From Glandiceps talaboti (taxonomy: Eukaryota; Hemichordata; Enteropneusta; Spengelidae): DNA of 64,000 nucleotides. The notes beneath the pieces were generated by a model. The model did not search any database. It had not been told where the DNA came from and saw nothing but the letters and a program-made list of their open reading frames with translations. A program made the translations under genes and the position numbers. The number at the start of each line of letters is the position of its first letter. Position 1 is the stretch's first letter. The stretch spans positions 17,216,592 through 17,280,591 of the forward strand of contig NC_135554.1 in NCBI RefSeq assembly GCF_964340395.1, read 5' to 3'. This document shows, in pieces, positions 31,921 through 44,689 of the stretch.

Positions 31921-32136
31921 ATGGCACCGATTCATATGCCCACCAGTAAAGTAGATAAATCATTGTTTTATGATCCTAAATCTACGTTTGGATTTGTCAA
32001 TCCATACAAGGAAAGTGACTGCCAAGACAGTGATTTACTGAAGACAGTTTTACAAACTGAAAGTGAATTACTACTGACAAATTTACAGCTCGGATATCCT
32101 TCGCTTTACATACATATGGTGTTGAACGGTCCATAA
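31921..32136 (+). other. Unrecognised 71-codon ORF
   Basis: It is of moderate complexity, begins MAPIHMPTSKVDKSLFY and lacks repeats, unlike most ORFs in this stretch. I recognise no domain and see no clear splice donor or signal peptide. It could be a chance ORF or a first exon. The confidence that it is a gene is low. Confidence 0.15.
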
Positions 32137-32735
32137 AATTGGCACTTTAAATATACAACGTTTACGTTTACGACTCACTATGACATAGTACTACGTCACG
32201 ATGACGTAAAGATATGAGATACTGGTTTGGATGTTAGAGTGTACATGCTTAGAAGGTGAAAGCGATTATTTCCTATCAGCTTTTTTTTAAAGTGGTGGAA
32301 TTCTTTAATACAGGTTCATCGAACGCTAGTTGAATCGTGCTTTACATCACGATGTAGATATTTGATAACTTGACATCGAAATAACTATTAAAGAAGGTAG
32401 AATCTAAGAGTAAGCAGGGAACAAATCGAAATCACAATCCTACTATTAGGGATTCGGGGTGGACTAAAAGGGAATCGGTAATGTGACAGCAGCAGATATC
32501 CAGTTGTTATAATTGGTCTCGAAGGGCAAATTTGAGTACGTAGTAAAGACTCCCAATGTTCCATAAATGCAAAGTTGGAAGCACGCACGCACACACATAC
32601 GCCCACACATACACGGGGGCGTCATCAGTAAAATGTATTACGCTGAACTCATTGAATATATATAAATTGAGAGCCTGAATCTGTATGTACAGAGGGTATA
32701 GGGTACACGTAAATGTGCACGTGTCACTTTCATTC

Positions 32736-32976
32736 AAAGTAGTCTCAGGATGCCAACTGTGGTTTCTAAAGTAAAGGTATAAATCGTAACGATACTGTGT
32801 TAGGAACTAGACTAATTCAAAGCGGCACGTAGGGAATGTCCATTTTCTTCGGTTCGCTTGCGACTCTCCCTGAGGCTAATACAATCTTAACACCCGGGTC
32901 TTACTAGCCTAGTTCCTATATACAGTATCGTTACGGTTTGGTTAGAAACCACAGTTGGCATCCCGACTAACGTCTT
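32736..32976. mobile_element. Palindromic MITE with about 80-bp arms
   Basis: GGATGCCAACTGTGGTTTCT at 32748 is repeated inverted at about 32945-32965. The similarity extends inward through CGTAACGATACTGT and TAGGAACTAG, leaving a centre of about 75 bp. No target duplication is obvious. Confidence 0.75.
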
Positions 32977-34053
32977 ACATACGTTGCCGACTATGTCAGT
33001 ACTCCATTGGTATCTACGTGTGAAAGTGTTGTATCGTCCCATAGACTCGTACGAAAAGTTTGATGTTACGTATAATTTATTTATCTATTTGAGATGTCTA
33101 CAGGATTACCCCATTTACAGACACTCTGAAATTGGAAAGACTAAAATACATACAATATTTACAAAACTAGTAAAAATAGAAATAAAATAAATTAAAAGAA
33201 GATCAAAATTACCGAAATTGCGTTAAGTTCACACATCAACTATTTCATTCAGGACATCTTTTCTAAAAGTACTGAGACTTACACTATAAACCGTTTTGTA
33301 CCTTGCCTATGGCTATTATCCGTCACATATCTCTGAAGTCTGGGCATTTGCTTTTTTTTCTTAGACTTTATTCATGTCAATTTCAAAAAATTTGTTGGCA
33401 CCCGCATTCTTTCTTTCCCCGGTTGATTTCAAAGGGCCTCTGATAACAGTCATCTTTCTCTTCCAAATGAAGAAAACAAGCACGATCACCCAAATTTCCC
33501 CGACTGAACAATAAATTCTAGGGATGAGGGCATAGCAAGTAAATTTGAAATGTCACGTCAAATGTCACCGTACCAATAAAGTACGTGCATCTGAGGGCAG
33601 AGTAACCGTCAATTTCACTCACAGTACACCGCAATTTATCAACTCAGATAACAAGTCAAGACACCTGTTGTTAATGGGGTGACCCGACATATTTTTGCAA
33701 GAGACGGTCATTGTACTGTATAACAGATCACGCAACACCTGCACTTCATCCCAAGATGCAACAACTATAACATTGAGAGACAACAAATGTATACCAGACT
33801 AAGTGCAATCAGTGGTCTAAGCAATTTCAAAGAACTAGACAATGAAACAAAATTTATTACTCTTTTATCTTTGTTTAAAGACACATACTTATGGCACTGA
33901 CAACTTTCATAAAATCAGCACTTATCAAGAGGAAATTCGTATAAACATTATTATTATTCTAGTTTACATAATTGTCTAGTTTGTTTTATCACCAAACACT
34001 TATTACAGAAAATCCAATGAAAAAATGTAGTTTTCTTAACCGATGCAATTAAG

Positions 34054-34222
34054 ATTCTATTCTATTCTATTCTATTCTATTCTCATCTATTCTATTCTAT
34101 TCTATTCTAATTAGAATATATATTACGATCATGAAAGGGCGAAATCAGGGACCGGTCAGTTTCTCGGGTAGGGGGGGGGGGGGCTGTGAATTTGTCCATC
34201 AGTTCGAGGAAAAGTCACTGAA

Positions 34223-34305
<83 letters not shown>

Positions 34306-34337
34306 CCTCTCTCTCTCCCTCTCTCTCTCTCTCTCTG
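34054..34337. repeat. (TATTC)n and (CT)n microsatellites
   Basis: A TATTC pentamer tract lies at about 34054-34110 and a CT tract with a few interruptions at 34229-34337, separated by a poly-G run near 34171. Confidence 0.95.
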
Positions 34338-35065
34338 TAAAACCGATCACATGCTGACCCCCCCATCACTTATTTTGTAAAGCATGATAACCCTCCCTAC
34401 CCACAGTTATCATATTCACATGCAAGGTATTTCATCTTGACTCAGAGTGGACTGACTATGACTCGCAAATACTTTATAAGACAGCACCAACATGTACTTA
34501 GCGACAACACAGGGTACGAATATTCATTTAAAAAGGTTTAACAGCATCTAGACAATAAAAGGTAGGGGGGTCTTGAGATGGGAATATGTACACCTCTCAT
34601 TGGGGCGGGGTGGGTCCTAAGCGTCTCCCCTAGAAGCTCCGCAGGATTTGTGATTCTTAAAACCAGTTTTACATATAAGGCTATTCAAACCCTGTCGGGC
34701 AATAACTTCCGAGCGTTACGAGACAGCAACAAAATGTAATTAGCAACTACATAAGATCTAGATGTGCCGTTGACCCTTCCACTATTCATCACCGCACATA
34801 CGCAGACTGTTAGAACAGGTCGGCGATATTATAGTAAAGGTCATTACATCTGATGGTTGTATCATTGGTAGGGGGAGAGTTTGAGAGTTTGTTTACTATA
34901 CTGGTAATAATTTCAAATCGTCTACAATTGGTCATTTATCTTTATATAGAGGGTTAAAATCTCCAAGATTAGTTTAATAACATCATAACAGTAAAAGATA
35001 GGTGCATCTAATTGTTGGTTGACTGGGTGCCTCCCATTCATCACCTGGGGATGAGGTAGTTCATG

Positions 35066-35520
35066 GCGGTCCTGACTTCAGCACGGAGTCAGATATATTT
35101 GGTCGATATGACTCCGTTCTCAGTCAGAGATCCAAGTGCTCTCAAACTTGCGAAAAATGAGATTCAATGGGCTCTCGTTCACTGATAAGCCCACACTGGC
35201 CCATGCGATAAGGTCATCTACGTGACTAACTGACACGCGTACTACATGTAATTAGTGAACGACGACGCGACATCTCATTATAATCACGACCCCGGAAGAC
35301 AAGTTCTTGAGACAGACTAAGTCGTCATTCTTGAGCTGTGAGGTATAAAAAATGATCGGATATTATTTGACAAGTTGCCTTTGAAGGTTAGGAGAAAGGT
35401 GAGCTGATTTATTGACACTGTTACCTGTGCCAACTTCAAATTTTGAGACCAATTGGATCTCAGACTGAGCACGGCGTCATAACGACCAAACATATCTGAC
35501 TCCGTACTTAAGCCAGCTCC
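35066..35520. mobile_element. Palindromic element with about 80-bp arms
   Basis: CACGGAGTCAGATATATTTG at about 35082 pairs with CAAACATATCTGACTCCGTA at about 35488. GTCAGAGATCCAA pairs with TTGGATCTCAGAC. The total length is about 450 bp and the interior is non-coding. Confidence 0.7.
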
Positions 35521-36493
35521 TCCTCGGACTTGACATTGCCGTTATAGATATTAATCACGTGATTTAGTTAATTATTTATATGTTCAAGTAGCAATAATCT
35601 ATATGAAATTCTTCCACCCCGGGGCCAATGTGCGTGCGGGATTTGAGGGCCCACATCTCACAGCAGCTATCTACTTTTAAACTCCTATCATCTTGTTTTG
35701 CGCCACCAGAAGCAAGACTAACAGTTTTTACGAAGTTCTGTACCACGGGGGTGGGGGTGAGATAATGAAATTGAACTGCTTTCGTTTCCAAATCTGTAGA
35801 GGAATTTTGCTTTTTTTTCTCGAACAGTTTGTGATTATATTGATTGCAATAAAGTCACCGGGTAGTGACTTGTCTAACGTTGTTCTCCATATTTACTCGC
35901 TACTCAGACTCAATATTACGCCAACCATTGTGTCTCTAGTATACTGATGTTTTTCAGCAATCTTCTATTCAATGTCAAGACTATTAATTCACTTTTACCC
36001 CAAAAATGTAACAGCCGATGATAAATGTAAATATATGTGAATAAAAAAGTTGTTTCAGTGTTATCAACGTAATCCTGTATTTTATGTGTTAAAAAGGTTG
36101 GCCATTTTATGACCAATAACCAGTTCATGATGAACCGAAAATTACAAAAATCACCGATGTTTCCAAGTTATTTGGTGGCAAAAATAACCTTGAACACGCA
36201 ATTACTCGACGGTGACTTGTACGGTAGTTGTTCACTTGTTATACTTATAAAGCACACAGCAAGTGTATTTTATGCACATCCCTGCTATGGTGTCAACTTG
36301 CGCGAAGATCTCATACCTGTCTTTCAGCAAGGTCGTTCTGCATACCATACATCGTACTTTGTACTGTGCCCTTGCATGCAATCCAAGATGAGTTCGTCGA
36401 TTTGACCTAGTACCCTTTGAACCTTTTGACCAGGTTTTTGATTACGTTAGAATATTCTATTTCTACGCTTACTGCAAAGTAAGCAAGATATTT

Positions 36494-36850
36494 GGCTATC
36501 TGACCCAACATACTGGCTAGACATTTTCTGGCGAACGACATTTTAAATCAGATAGCCAAGTCGCTGGGCTAATCTTGTGGGCTAACTTCAAAGCACTCAC
36601 GGCACTAGAAATCACAGTGCGGTATTGTACGACGCATAACGTGTGACCTGGGCGCATTCTAGTGGCCAGCTCCTTTTTTTTTTTTACCAAACACCAATAC
36701 CCCATTTTAGACTATTACAGGTGTTTGGAAGATCAAATTTTAGACCAAAATATATTCGTAGTAGTTCCATGTTAAGGAATGGCGTGGATCGCATTACAGA
36801 CAAGAAAATAACGTCGAGGGGACCGCATTTTAGACTTTTCAGTGAGGTCT
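36494..36850. repeat. Short inverted repeat and ATTTTAGAC motif cluster
   Basis: TTGGCTATCTGA and TCAGATAGCCAA lie about 50 bp apart (36492-36560). At 36704-36870 the word TTTTAGAC or TTTAGACC recurs five times in irregular spacing. No gene is supported; the ORFs here are short. Confidence 0.35.
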
Positions 36851-37047
36851 AAAAAAAGGCCCCAGTTTAGACCAAAGGGCTAGAAAACGCACCCCAAAGG
36901 GCAGCACATATATGTATAGTCAAAGAGGGTGTTCTCGACATGTTTGTTGTTTGTCACAGTATGCGGATACAGAAGGGGGAGGAGGGGGTTGGGTTGGGTT
37001 GGGTATAATGGTTATAACTGCCTGCCTGCCTGCCTTCCTTGCTCACT

Positions 37048-37230
<183 letters not shown>

Positions 37231-39501
37231 TATCATTTACAGGTACTTTACAAGTTGTCGTTCTTATTGTCGTTTGTTGACATGATACATCGCAGATTTC
37301 CGATAGTGAAATTACCCGGAAAACAAAATGACCATATCTGAACATACTGATCATTGTTTTAAACCAATCCAACATAAGTATAAACATGAAAACATTATAT
37401 CAAGATCGACTACAACTGCTAGCATTGTTCAACTCAAGTCACATATCAAATGTGTTCGTGTACTTAAAAGGGAAAGAATTATGTTCCTATAACATTACTG
37501 AAACTAAATGCGAATGACCGGACTATTTTTTTAATGTACACAAATTAATTTCTTTGTTAGTTTAAGGGCGAGATTCAAGTCAATAATGCCATGGACCTGT
37601 TGCCGGTTCCAAAATGCATAGCGCGTCTCTCCATACAATGCCATGTTGAGGGGTTTCACGCGCTATTCAGGGGGATGGTTGTCACCTGACGGTACCTGGG
37701 TTCACCTGTAAAACCCCTCTCTGTCATTGATAATGTTTAGTCTTTGTTCTATAAAATCACTCATAATCAAAGAGGTCAACATATCTTTTCATCATTTGCT
37801 GATGAAAATGTTATTTCAAACGTAATAAAGACAAAACAAGACTAAATAAGATAAGCGACGTCCTCTCGCGCAATGCATCTTGGATCAGAAAATCGACTAT
37901 TAGCATGTCTAGAATCATACCCAAACTCCGATAGATAAACACCCAGTCTGAAGGCACTTGACAAAACGGTGTATATATAGTGTCGTTTGATCAATCGCCT
38001 TGTCAATATACAGTGGCAACGCTGTGCCAGCAACGCCTAACTAAATCAACCATGCCGTCTCGTCGAAATTCCTGTGCATGAAGGAGGGTGTCTAGCAAAG
38101 CGGTTGTACGTATATCAACGTCATCTTTTACTGAGTTTCCTTCAAATGAGCCAATCATGGCAAATAGCCAAAACAAGTGATTTATCATAAAAGTTGTTCC
38201 AATACACGAAAACGTGCTAACGATTTCAATAACTGTTTGAATATAGTATTGACCATTCCTATCGAATGTGTCGAAGAAAATAGGTAGCAATCTTATATGC
38301 AGACAATGGTGTTGTGAAATTCTCCCCCATTTCGTTCAACGCAGCGTCATAATCTCGACTTCATTGTCTCTTAGTGACCTTTGGCCAACATTAGGCGATA
38401 GTTGCAATTTCACAAAGTTCAATGACTAAATGGTCTCAATACTATCTCGTATTTTTAATAGATACACGATACCGCGATAGTTTGAGTCGCTGTTTTACTC
38501 CCATTATATTCCGACCACAGGCGTATATAACATACAGCCACCACGGAAATCGCATGATGTCTAGAATATGAGGATTTGATCTAACACTAAATGTAAAATA
38601 AAAAGTTTGATATAAATTATATATTTTTTGTCTAAAAATCAAACTGGTGTTTACCTATAAGTTCCATACAAATAAAACAAAACAAACAGAGAATTACATT
38701 TGGAAATATCGACGTCCGAAAGTGTGTCCGGCACTGGAGAACTTTAACACGTATTGTGTGCCTCAAACGTATCGATCTAATTAATCGTTCTTTTATGGGA
38801 TGCATACGTGGTACATGTATACATCTCAGTGTAATTTTGTGAACTTAAGTGCCCTCAAACTCAAGAGTTTCAGTACACAACAGGGGGACTGATCAAACAT
38901 GTGCAAACCATGTCATATTGATCGTCTGAAGGGAACAGTAAACCATCATTTAACATGACGTGCGTGGAGAAAGCCGTGCCAGCCGAGTACCGTACTTGTA
39001 GGCGTTGCCGTACTGTGACTGCCTAATACCAGTTGCACACTGGATCAATAAATTGAAGGTAAAGGCCTATTATTGTATTAACAAATTATACAACATATAT
39101 TTGACAAAGAACCCTTGAATTGCGGGTAGACAACATGTCATGCAGTCTGCAAGAAACGATGTCAGATCTTGCCAACCTAACAGATACCACTTCACGTTGC
39201 AATAATTGAAATCAGAATCATTCCAGGATTATTGTAGCATAAGCACTGTTTTACATTGCATTTGTTCGGCCCGACACATAAGAAAAGAATAGTATCAAAA
39301 AAATATTGTGCTACAATTTGTTCTGTATAAAAATTATTGTACTTTTTGTTTACCACCATTAAGTTTGTTCAATAATTTCTGCAGGCATACGTCGTGTTTA
39401 TGTTTGCTGTTGTCATGGTCTGTAGTGCTTTGGTTTGGGACCATAAATAATGACTTTCTACACTTCCGCGTGTTCTCTTCAAAGTACAATAACCGACGTC
39501 T

Positions 39502-39779
<278 letters not shown>

Positions 39780-40681
39780 ATATATTGTCACATATACTTA
39801 TTATTATCATCATCTTCAGCACAATAACCACCACTCCAACAAGAACAGCAACTAGCGCCTTTAATTAATATATTCCCTCTTTTAATTTTGTATGTTCTCT
39901 CCCCAACTCCATTTCTCCAATACAACATCATGATAACGTCGAACTATACTCTTCGTACATCTAAAAAATTTGTACAGTGTACAAAGTACACACTTTCACT
40001 AGTAAATGGCTGTTGTCAACCATGGTAATACTGTGCTAATAATATGGAAAAAAACAAAGAAATCACAAAGCGCGAAATTCGACTTTCAATCGGACAATGG
40101 TGAAAACAAGTGGTGTGTGACACCAACGAGAGTGTTGTAGAATACAGAAATCTGTACAAAGTTGAAAGCTATCAATCTTGTTCGGGAGACAGTTTTCTAC
40201 CAACAGAGAAAGAGAGAGAGGATTTATTAATCAATATTTTAATCTGGCCATCTAAAATAAATATATCACGGCACTAACATTCAATTCTGCATAGTCAACA
40301 TACTTTGGTAGTGCCTTTCTCAAGTTTTTTTTGTGTGACAGCCGGATTGTTATGTGTCGTAAAATCAGACCATAAGTCAAAGTAGAGTAGCCCAGAAAGT
40401 ACGGGCATGTCTTGAGTGCCAATTGACATTCGTTGTCACACCGCCAAACGTCAAACGAGTGAATTGTATTAATCGATACTGATAAATACTCAGGTATGTC
40501 CTTAAGGCTATCGATACCACTATAAATTTGCCTGTATTTAGCCTGCCTAGGGGATGACGAGGGCAAAAAGGCAGACAGGGTAGATAATTTATATTGAAAT
40601 CGGTCATTGACCAGGATAACAAGAAGCGATAGTCGAAACATTCGTAAATTAATTAACCCATTGTCTGATTGTGCTTAAGTT

Positions 40682-40758
40682 ACATAGATAGATAGATAGA
40701 TAGATAGATAGCTAGCTAGATAGATAGTTAGATATTAGATAGATAGATAGATGGATAT

Positions 40759-40805
<47 letters not shown>

Positions 40806-40849
40806 TTAGATAGCTAGCTAGATAGATACATACATACATGGATAGCTAT

Positions 40850-40915
<66 letters not shown>

Positions 40916-41150
40916 CATACATACATACATACATACATACATACATACATACACACACATACATACATACATACATACACACATACATACATACATACAT
41001 ACATACATACATACATACATACATACCGTACGTACGTACGTACGTGCGTTCGTACCTACCTACCTACCTACATACATATAACACACACATACACACTCGG
41101 GCTCACGCACACACATACACACACACACACATACACCCCCCCACACACAC
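40682..41150. repeat. (GATA)n/(CATA)n/(CGTA)n microsatellite complex
   Basis: GATA units (about 40683-40912) change to CATA units (about 40913-41025), then ACGT/CGTA (about 41026-41046) and a CA-rich tail. The change of unit along the tract suggests stepwise substitution and expansion. Confidence 0.95.
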
Positions 41151-41712
41151 ACGAGGAAATATATATGGATACGTACACGTTTATACATCACCCTCTTATG
41201 TGTCCACTGTGACAGATAGGCTAAGTACAACATAGACTACATATGTACTTTACTCTCAACCCTTTTTTTCAGTATAGCGACATTAATAATATTGACCATT
41301 TAAAAACTATCATAACTATACACGTACACAACTTTATCACATCGTAAATAATTAACATCATAACCATATATAATGGAAATCAGCTGAGTAGAAACGATGC
41401 TCAACAAAAGTCTAACTCACTAATTTAACATTGCTACATTGGAGTGTCTACATCGACACATATCATATACTCATTGCCTAATCTTATCGCCTGTCATGAC
41501 AAAATTGTAATTAACATTGTTACATGTTATCCTCTTTCAATACAAAAAGAAGAAAAATGCAATTGTTACATTTTAATCCATTGCCTAAATGTTGTTACTG
41601 TACTGTGTATATGAATTTAGGGATGATCTGCAAAGGAAATGTAGCAACGTTGGTAAGATTGTTTTCTCGACAGATGACGAAAACAAGCTACATCATCCAA
41701 TGTTTGTCGTGT

Positions 41713-42196
41713 TAGACGATCAGAGGGCACTAAGGCTAAGTCAGTTATGTTTACGAAAACAAACAAACAAACAAACAAACAAACAAAATAAATAATTCAA
41801 TAAGCAAATCAGCACGCAATAAATAAATAAATAAATAAATAAATAAATACTGACAAGCATCCACAAGAGAGTAATTCCAAATAATTTATCAATGACAAGA
41901 ATTACTATGTTTTTTCCTATATGCCAAATGGTCACAATTGTACATACACACATTTGTGGCCATTTCGCATATAGGAAAACATATAGTAATTCTTGTTGTT
42001 TATAATGATTTGATTACTCTCTTGTTGATGCTTGTCATATTTGTTTGTGTGTTTGTTTGTTTATTTTATTTTATTGTTTATTCGTTTGTTTATTTGTTTA
42101 TATTATATTATATTATTTTATTTTATTTTATTGTTTGTTTGTTTGTTTGTTTGTTTTCGTAAACATAAATAACTAAGCCTGAGTGCCCTGTGAGGC
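41713..42196. mobile_element. 480-bp fold-back element
   Basis: Two arms of about 220 bp pair along their length around a centre near 41943. GGGCACTAAGGCTAAGTCAG and GTTTACGAAAACAAAC on the left match inverted GTTTGTTTTCGTAAAC and AAGCCTGAGTGCCCT on the right. CAAA, AATA and TTTG microsatellites lie inside the arms at mirrored positions. No ORF is credible. Confidence 0.8.
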
Positions 42197-42386
42197 GATA
42201 AAATGCAGCTATGTTGTATTAAGAATTTTGATGAGTCAGACGCCGTTTGTTTCTACTCAGCTGGATTCCAGTGTACGAATTTCATCGATGTCACCCGTGC
42301 AGATATTCTTGAAAATCACGTTTCGAAGTTCAGAGTCGTCCTTCGGATTCTGCATTGTATTGTAGCACTTGTGTCAGGCACTGAAA

Positions 42387-42542
42387 TAATCTTTCTGCTA
42401 GACCTCGGATGTTCTTCCGATACGATACGACACACGACCGAACATCGCTATCGAGGATGGAACATGTTCGGGCAAGCCCTCACTGCGAACTTCGTTCGCT
42501 TATAGTATCGAAAGAAAGCCCGAACGTCTAGCAGCAAGACGA
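42387..42542. mobile_element. Fold-back element copy A (deletion derivative)
   Basis: This 156-bp element is flanked by the 9-bp target duplication GCACTGAAA (42378-42386 and 42543-42551). Its ends are TAATCTTTCTGCTAGACC and, inverted, TCGTCTTGCTGCTAGACG. The left and right end hairpins are fused directly near AACATGTTCGGG, without the roughly 360-bp centre present in copies B (43802-44320) and C (58659-59154). Confidence 0.85.
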
Positions 42543-42860
42543 GCACTGAAAGTACGATGACCAGTTTCCGAGGTAGATAGACAGTTGGTGGGGTCAATGA
42601 CCTGATTAAATTCGTTCTCAGTCATAGCATATCGTAATGGGTTGTATTCAGTAGCCATCGTATTCCCGTTGACGATTCATCACCCACCAGAGATAATTGT
42701 TTGCTATCGTTTGCGTCTTGGGGATATAGCAACATGAGATGAGTCCATCTGATAAGGAACGGAGGCCATCTCTGTGGTTCTCCTTTGTCAACTTACTGTG
42801 AACTTACTGGAGTCATTCAATGGTATGGGTAATTATATATTTATTATGTAAGAACATTTA

Positions 42861-43703
42861 GGGAGCCTTCGGTCTAAACAGGGGGAGGGTCGGATGAATC
42901 GGGGGGGGGGTCACATTTTACAAACCTGTTCTCAGGGGAGGGTGATATTTTGCATTATAATGCGGGGAGGGGTCACACTTTACAATCCGTAGTTTTGGGA
43001 CCAAAGTGAAGATTCAATTATTGTCAATTTGTTTTGTGTGTTTTGAGATGTAAAAGTGAGATGAGCACTCAACATTTATTTTTACGAGTACTTTACATGC
43101 CACAGTACAATTTAATACATATGTTGTAAGGAATTTAAAAAAACAACCTTGCATTTCATTGAGTGTACCACCTCACATTATCACTCACACTGTCCGTGAA
43201 TGTTGTTGTTAAAATATCTACATGTATATAATTAACAGTAGTTATAGTAACCGGTGCCAAGTTTATCACTCTTTTATTGAAGAAATTCATGTATAGCCTT
43301 TCAAATCTGTGCTGCACACTGGTATTCTCCCTCTTCGTTGCAAAATTAAACTCTGCATAAAAAATAAACAAATAAATATCAGTAAATAGAACAATAAACA
43401 TAAATTATTTCTGCAATATAATATACTGTCATAAACCCTTTATTGTTTGTCACTTTATCTGTACAAATATTGCTTTCTAAAACAGAGTCAAAATCATTTA
43501 ATTTGTATGTATACTTCAAATGGGAATATTGATTAGTGTTTACTATATGCAATTGTCATGGGGAGGGTCATTTTTTACAGAATGGGACAAAGGGGAGGGT
43601 CACTTTTTGAAAATGGAGAATATGGGGAGGGTCATGTTTTACTTCAATAGCAGACCATGTGTGATTTCCTCCGACCCTCCCCCTATAAATACTGAAAGCT
43701 CCC
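42861..43703. mobile_element. Harbinger-like MITE
   Basis: The ends are GGGAGCCTTCGG and the inverted GAAAGCTCCC, flanked by TTA on both sides (42858-42860 and 43704-43706). This fits the TWA target sites of PIF/Harbinger elements. The subterminal regions repeat GGGAGGGTCAC-type words on both arms. No transposase is seen. A similar left end with TAA flank lies at 53612. Confidence 0.7.
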
Positions 43704-43801
43704 TTACGCCACTCATGTCCAGAATTAGCCTTAAACCGTCTGGTCATGATTCTGGGTGGGGAAACCACTTTTAAATGTTGATTTAGTTTCTTGGGTGCAG
43801 T

Positions 43802-44320
43802 TAGTCTTGCTGCTAGACGTTCGGGCTTTCTTTCGATACTGCGAACGAAGTTCGCAGTGAGGGCTTGCCCGAACAGTCTAGCGAATGTCATTTTCAGACC
43901 GGACATTCCATTGAGATTACATTGAGCGGTGGGTTGGGCCATGTATGCATATATATATATATATACTTTAATATATTCAATCTCTGCATGCAGGTGTTGA
44001 CAAACACATTTACGTCATTACTATGTCTTATCGGTTTATGGTAATTGTGAGTTTGATGAGTGTTTGACGTTGTCATTCACACATTTCAGTTAAAGCATTG
44101 GTGGTTATTTTTACAAGCCCCTCCTTAAGATTAATATGCATGAAAATTAGCTATTGTCCTCTGTTTGTGCTTGTCGCTAATACGGTTCTCTGATTGGCAG
44201 TTATTTACTAGTATATCCTGATGACATTTGCTAGACCTTGGATGTTCCATCCTCGATAGCGATGTTCGGGCGTGTGTCGTATTATATCGGAAGAACATCC
44301 GAGGTCTAGCAGATAGACTA
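43802..44320. mobile_element. Fold-back element copy B (full length)
   Basis: This 519-bp element is flanked by the perfect 9-bp duplication GGGTGCAGT (43793-43801 and 44321-44329). Each end is itself a hairpin: the outer TAGTCTTGCTGCTAGACG arm pairs with an inner CTAG-containing arm, and the other end does the same with GACCTCGGATGTTC. It is inverted relative to copy C. The 9-bp duplications and TIRs point to a Mutator-like or fold-back type. No transposase is present. Confidence 0.88.
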
Positions 44321-44689
44321 GGGTGCAGTACACTAATGCTCGAAATAGCGACCCTTTACTTGTCCTGGACAACTGATGCTAGGGCAACTTGTTTCAGTTG
44401 TTTCGAAAACGGGCTGTCAGTTTCTTATGATTATGATCAAGTATACTGTACGTGGCTGTGTCCACTAGTTCTCAAAACCGTAGCCAGAACTGACAATACA
44501 TTGACTGCCCATTAAAACTAACACATCTGAGGAGACAAAAAAAGGCCAGAGAAATAAGCAAAGCTTTTGTGTTATGAACGTGTCTGATAGGATTTTGGTT
44601 ACATCGTATGATCGGACCATGCTGTCAACAAGTCTGAAAAACTATTAATAACATATGTAGTAATAATGAGAACGCGTCTTTCTAGTCTT

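Noticed and set aside
42183-42505. 100-codon plus-strand ORF
   Set aside because: The second half runs into fold-back copy A and the first half has no recognisable domain or splice signals.
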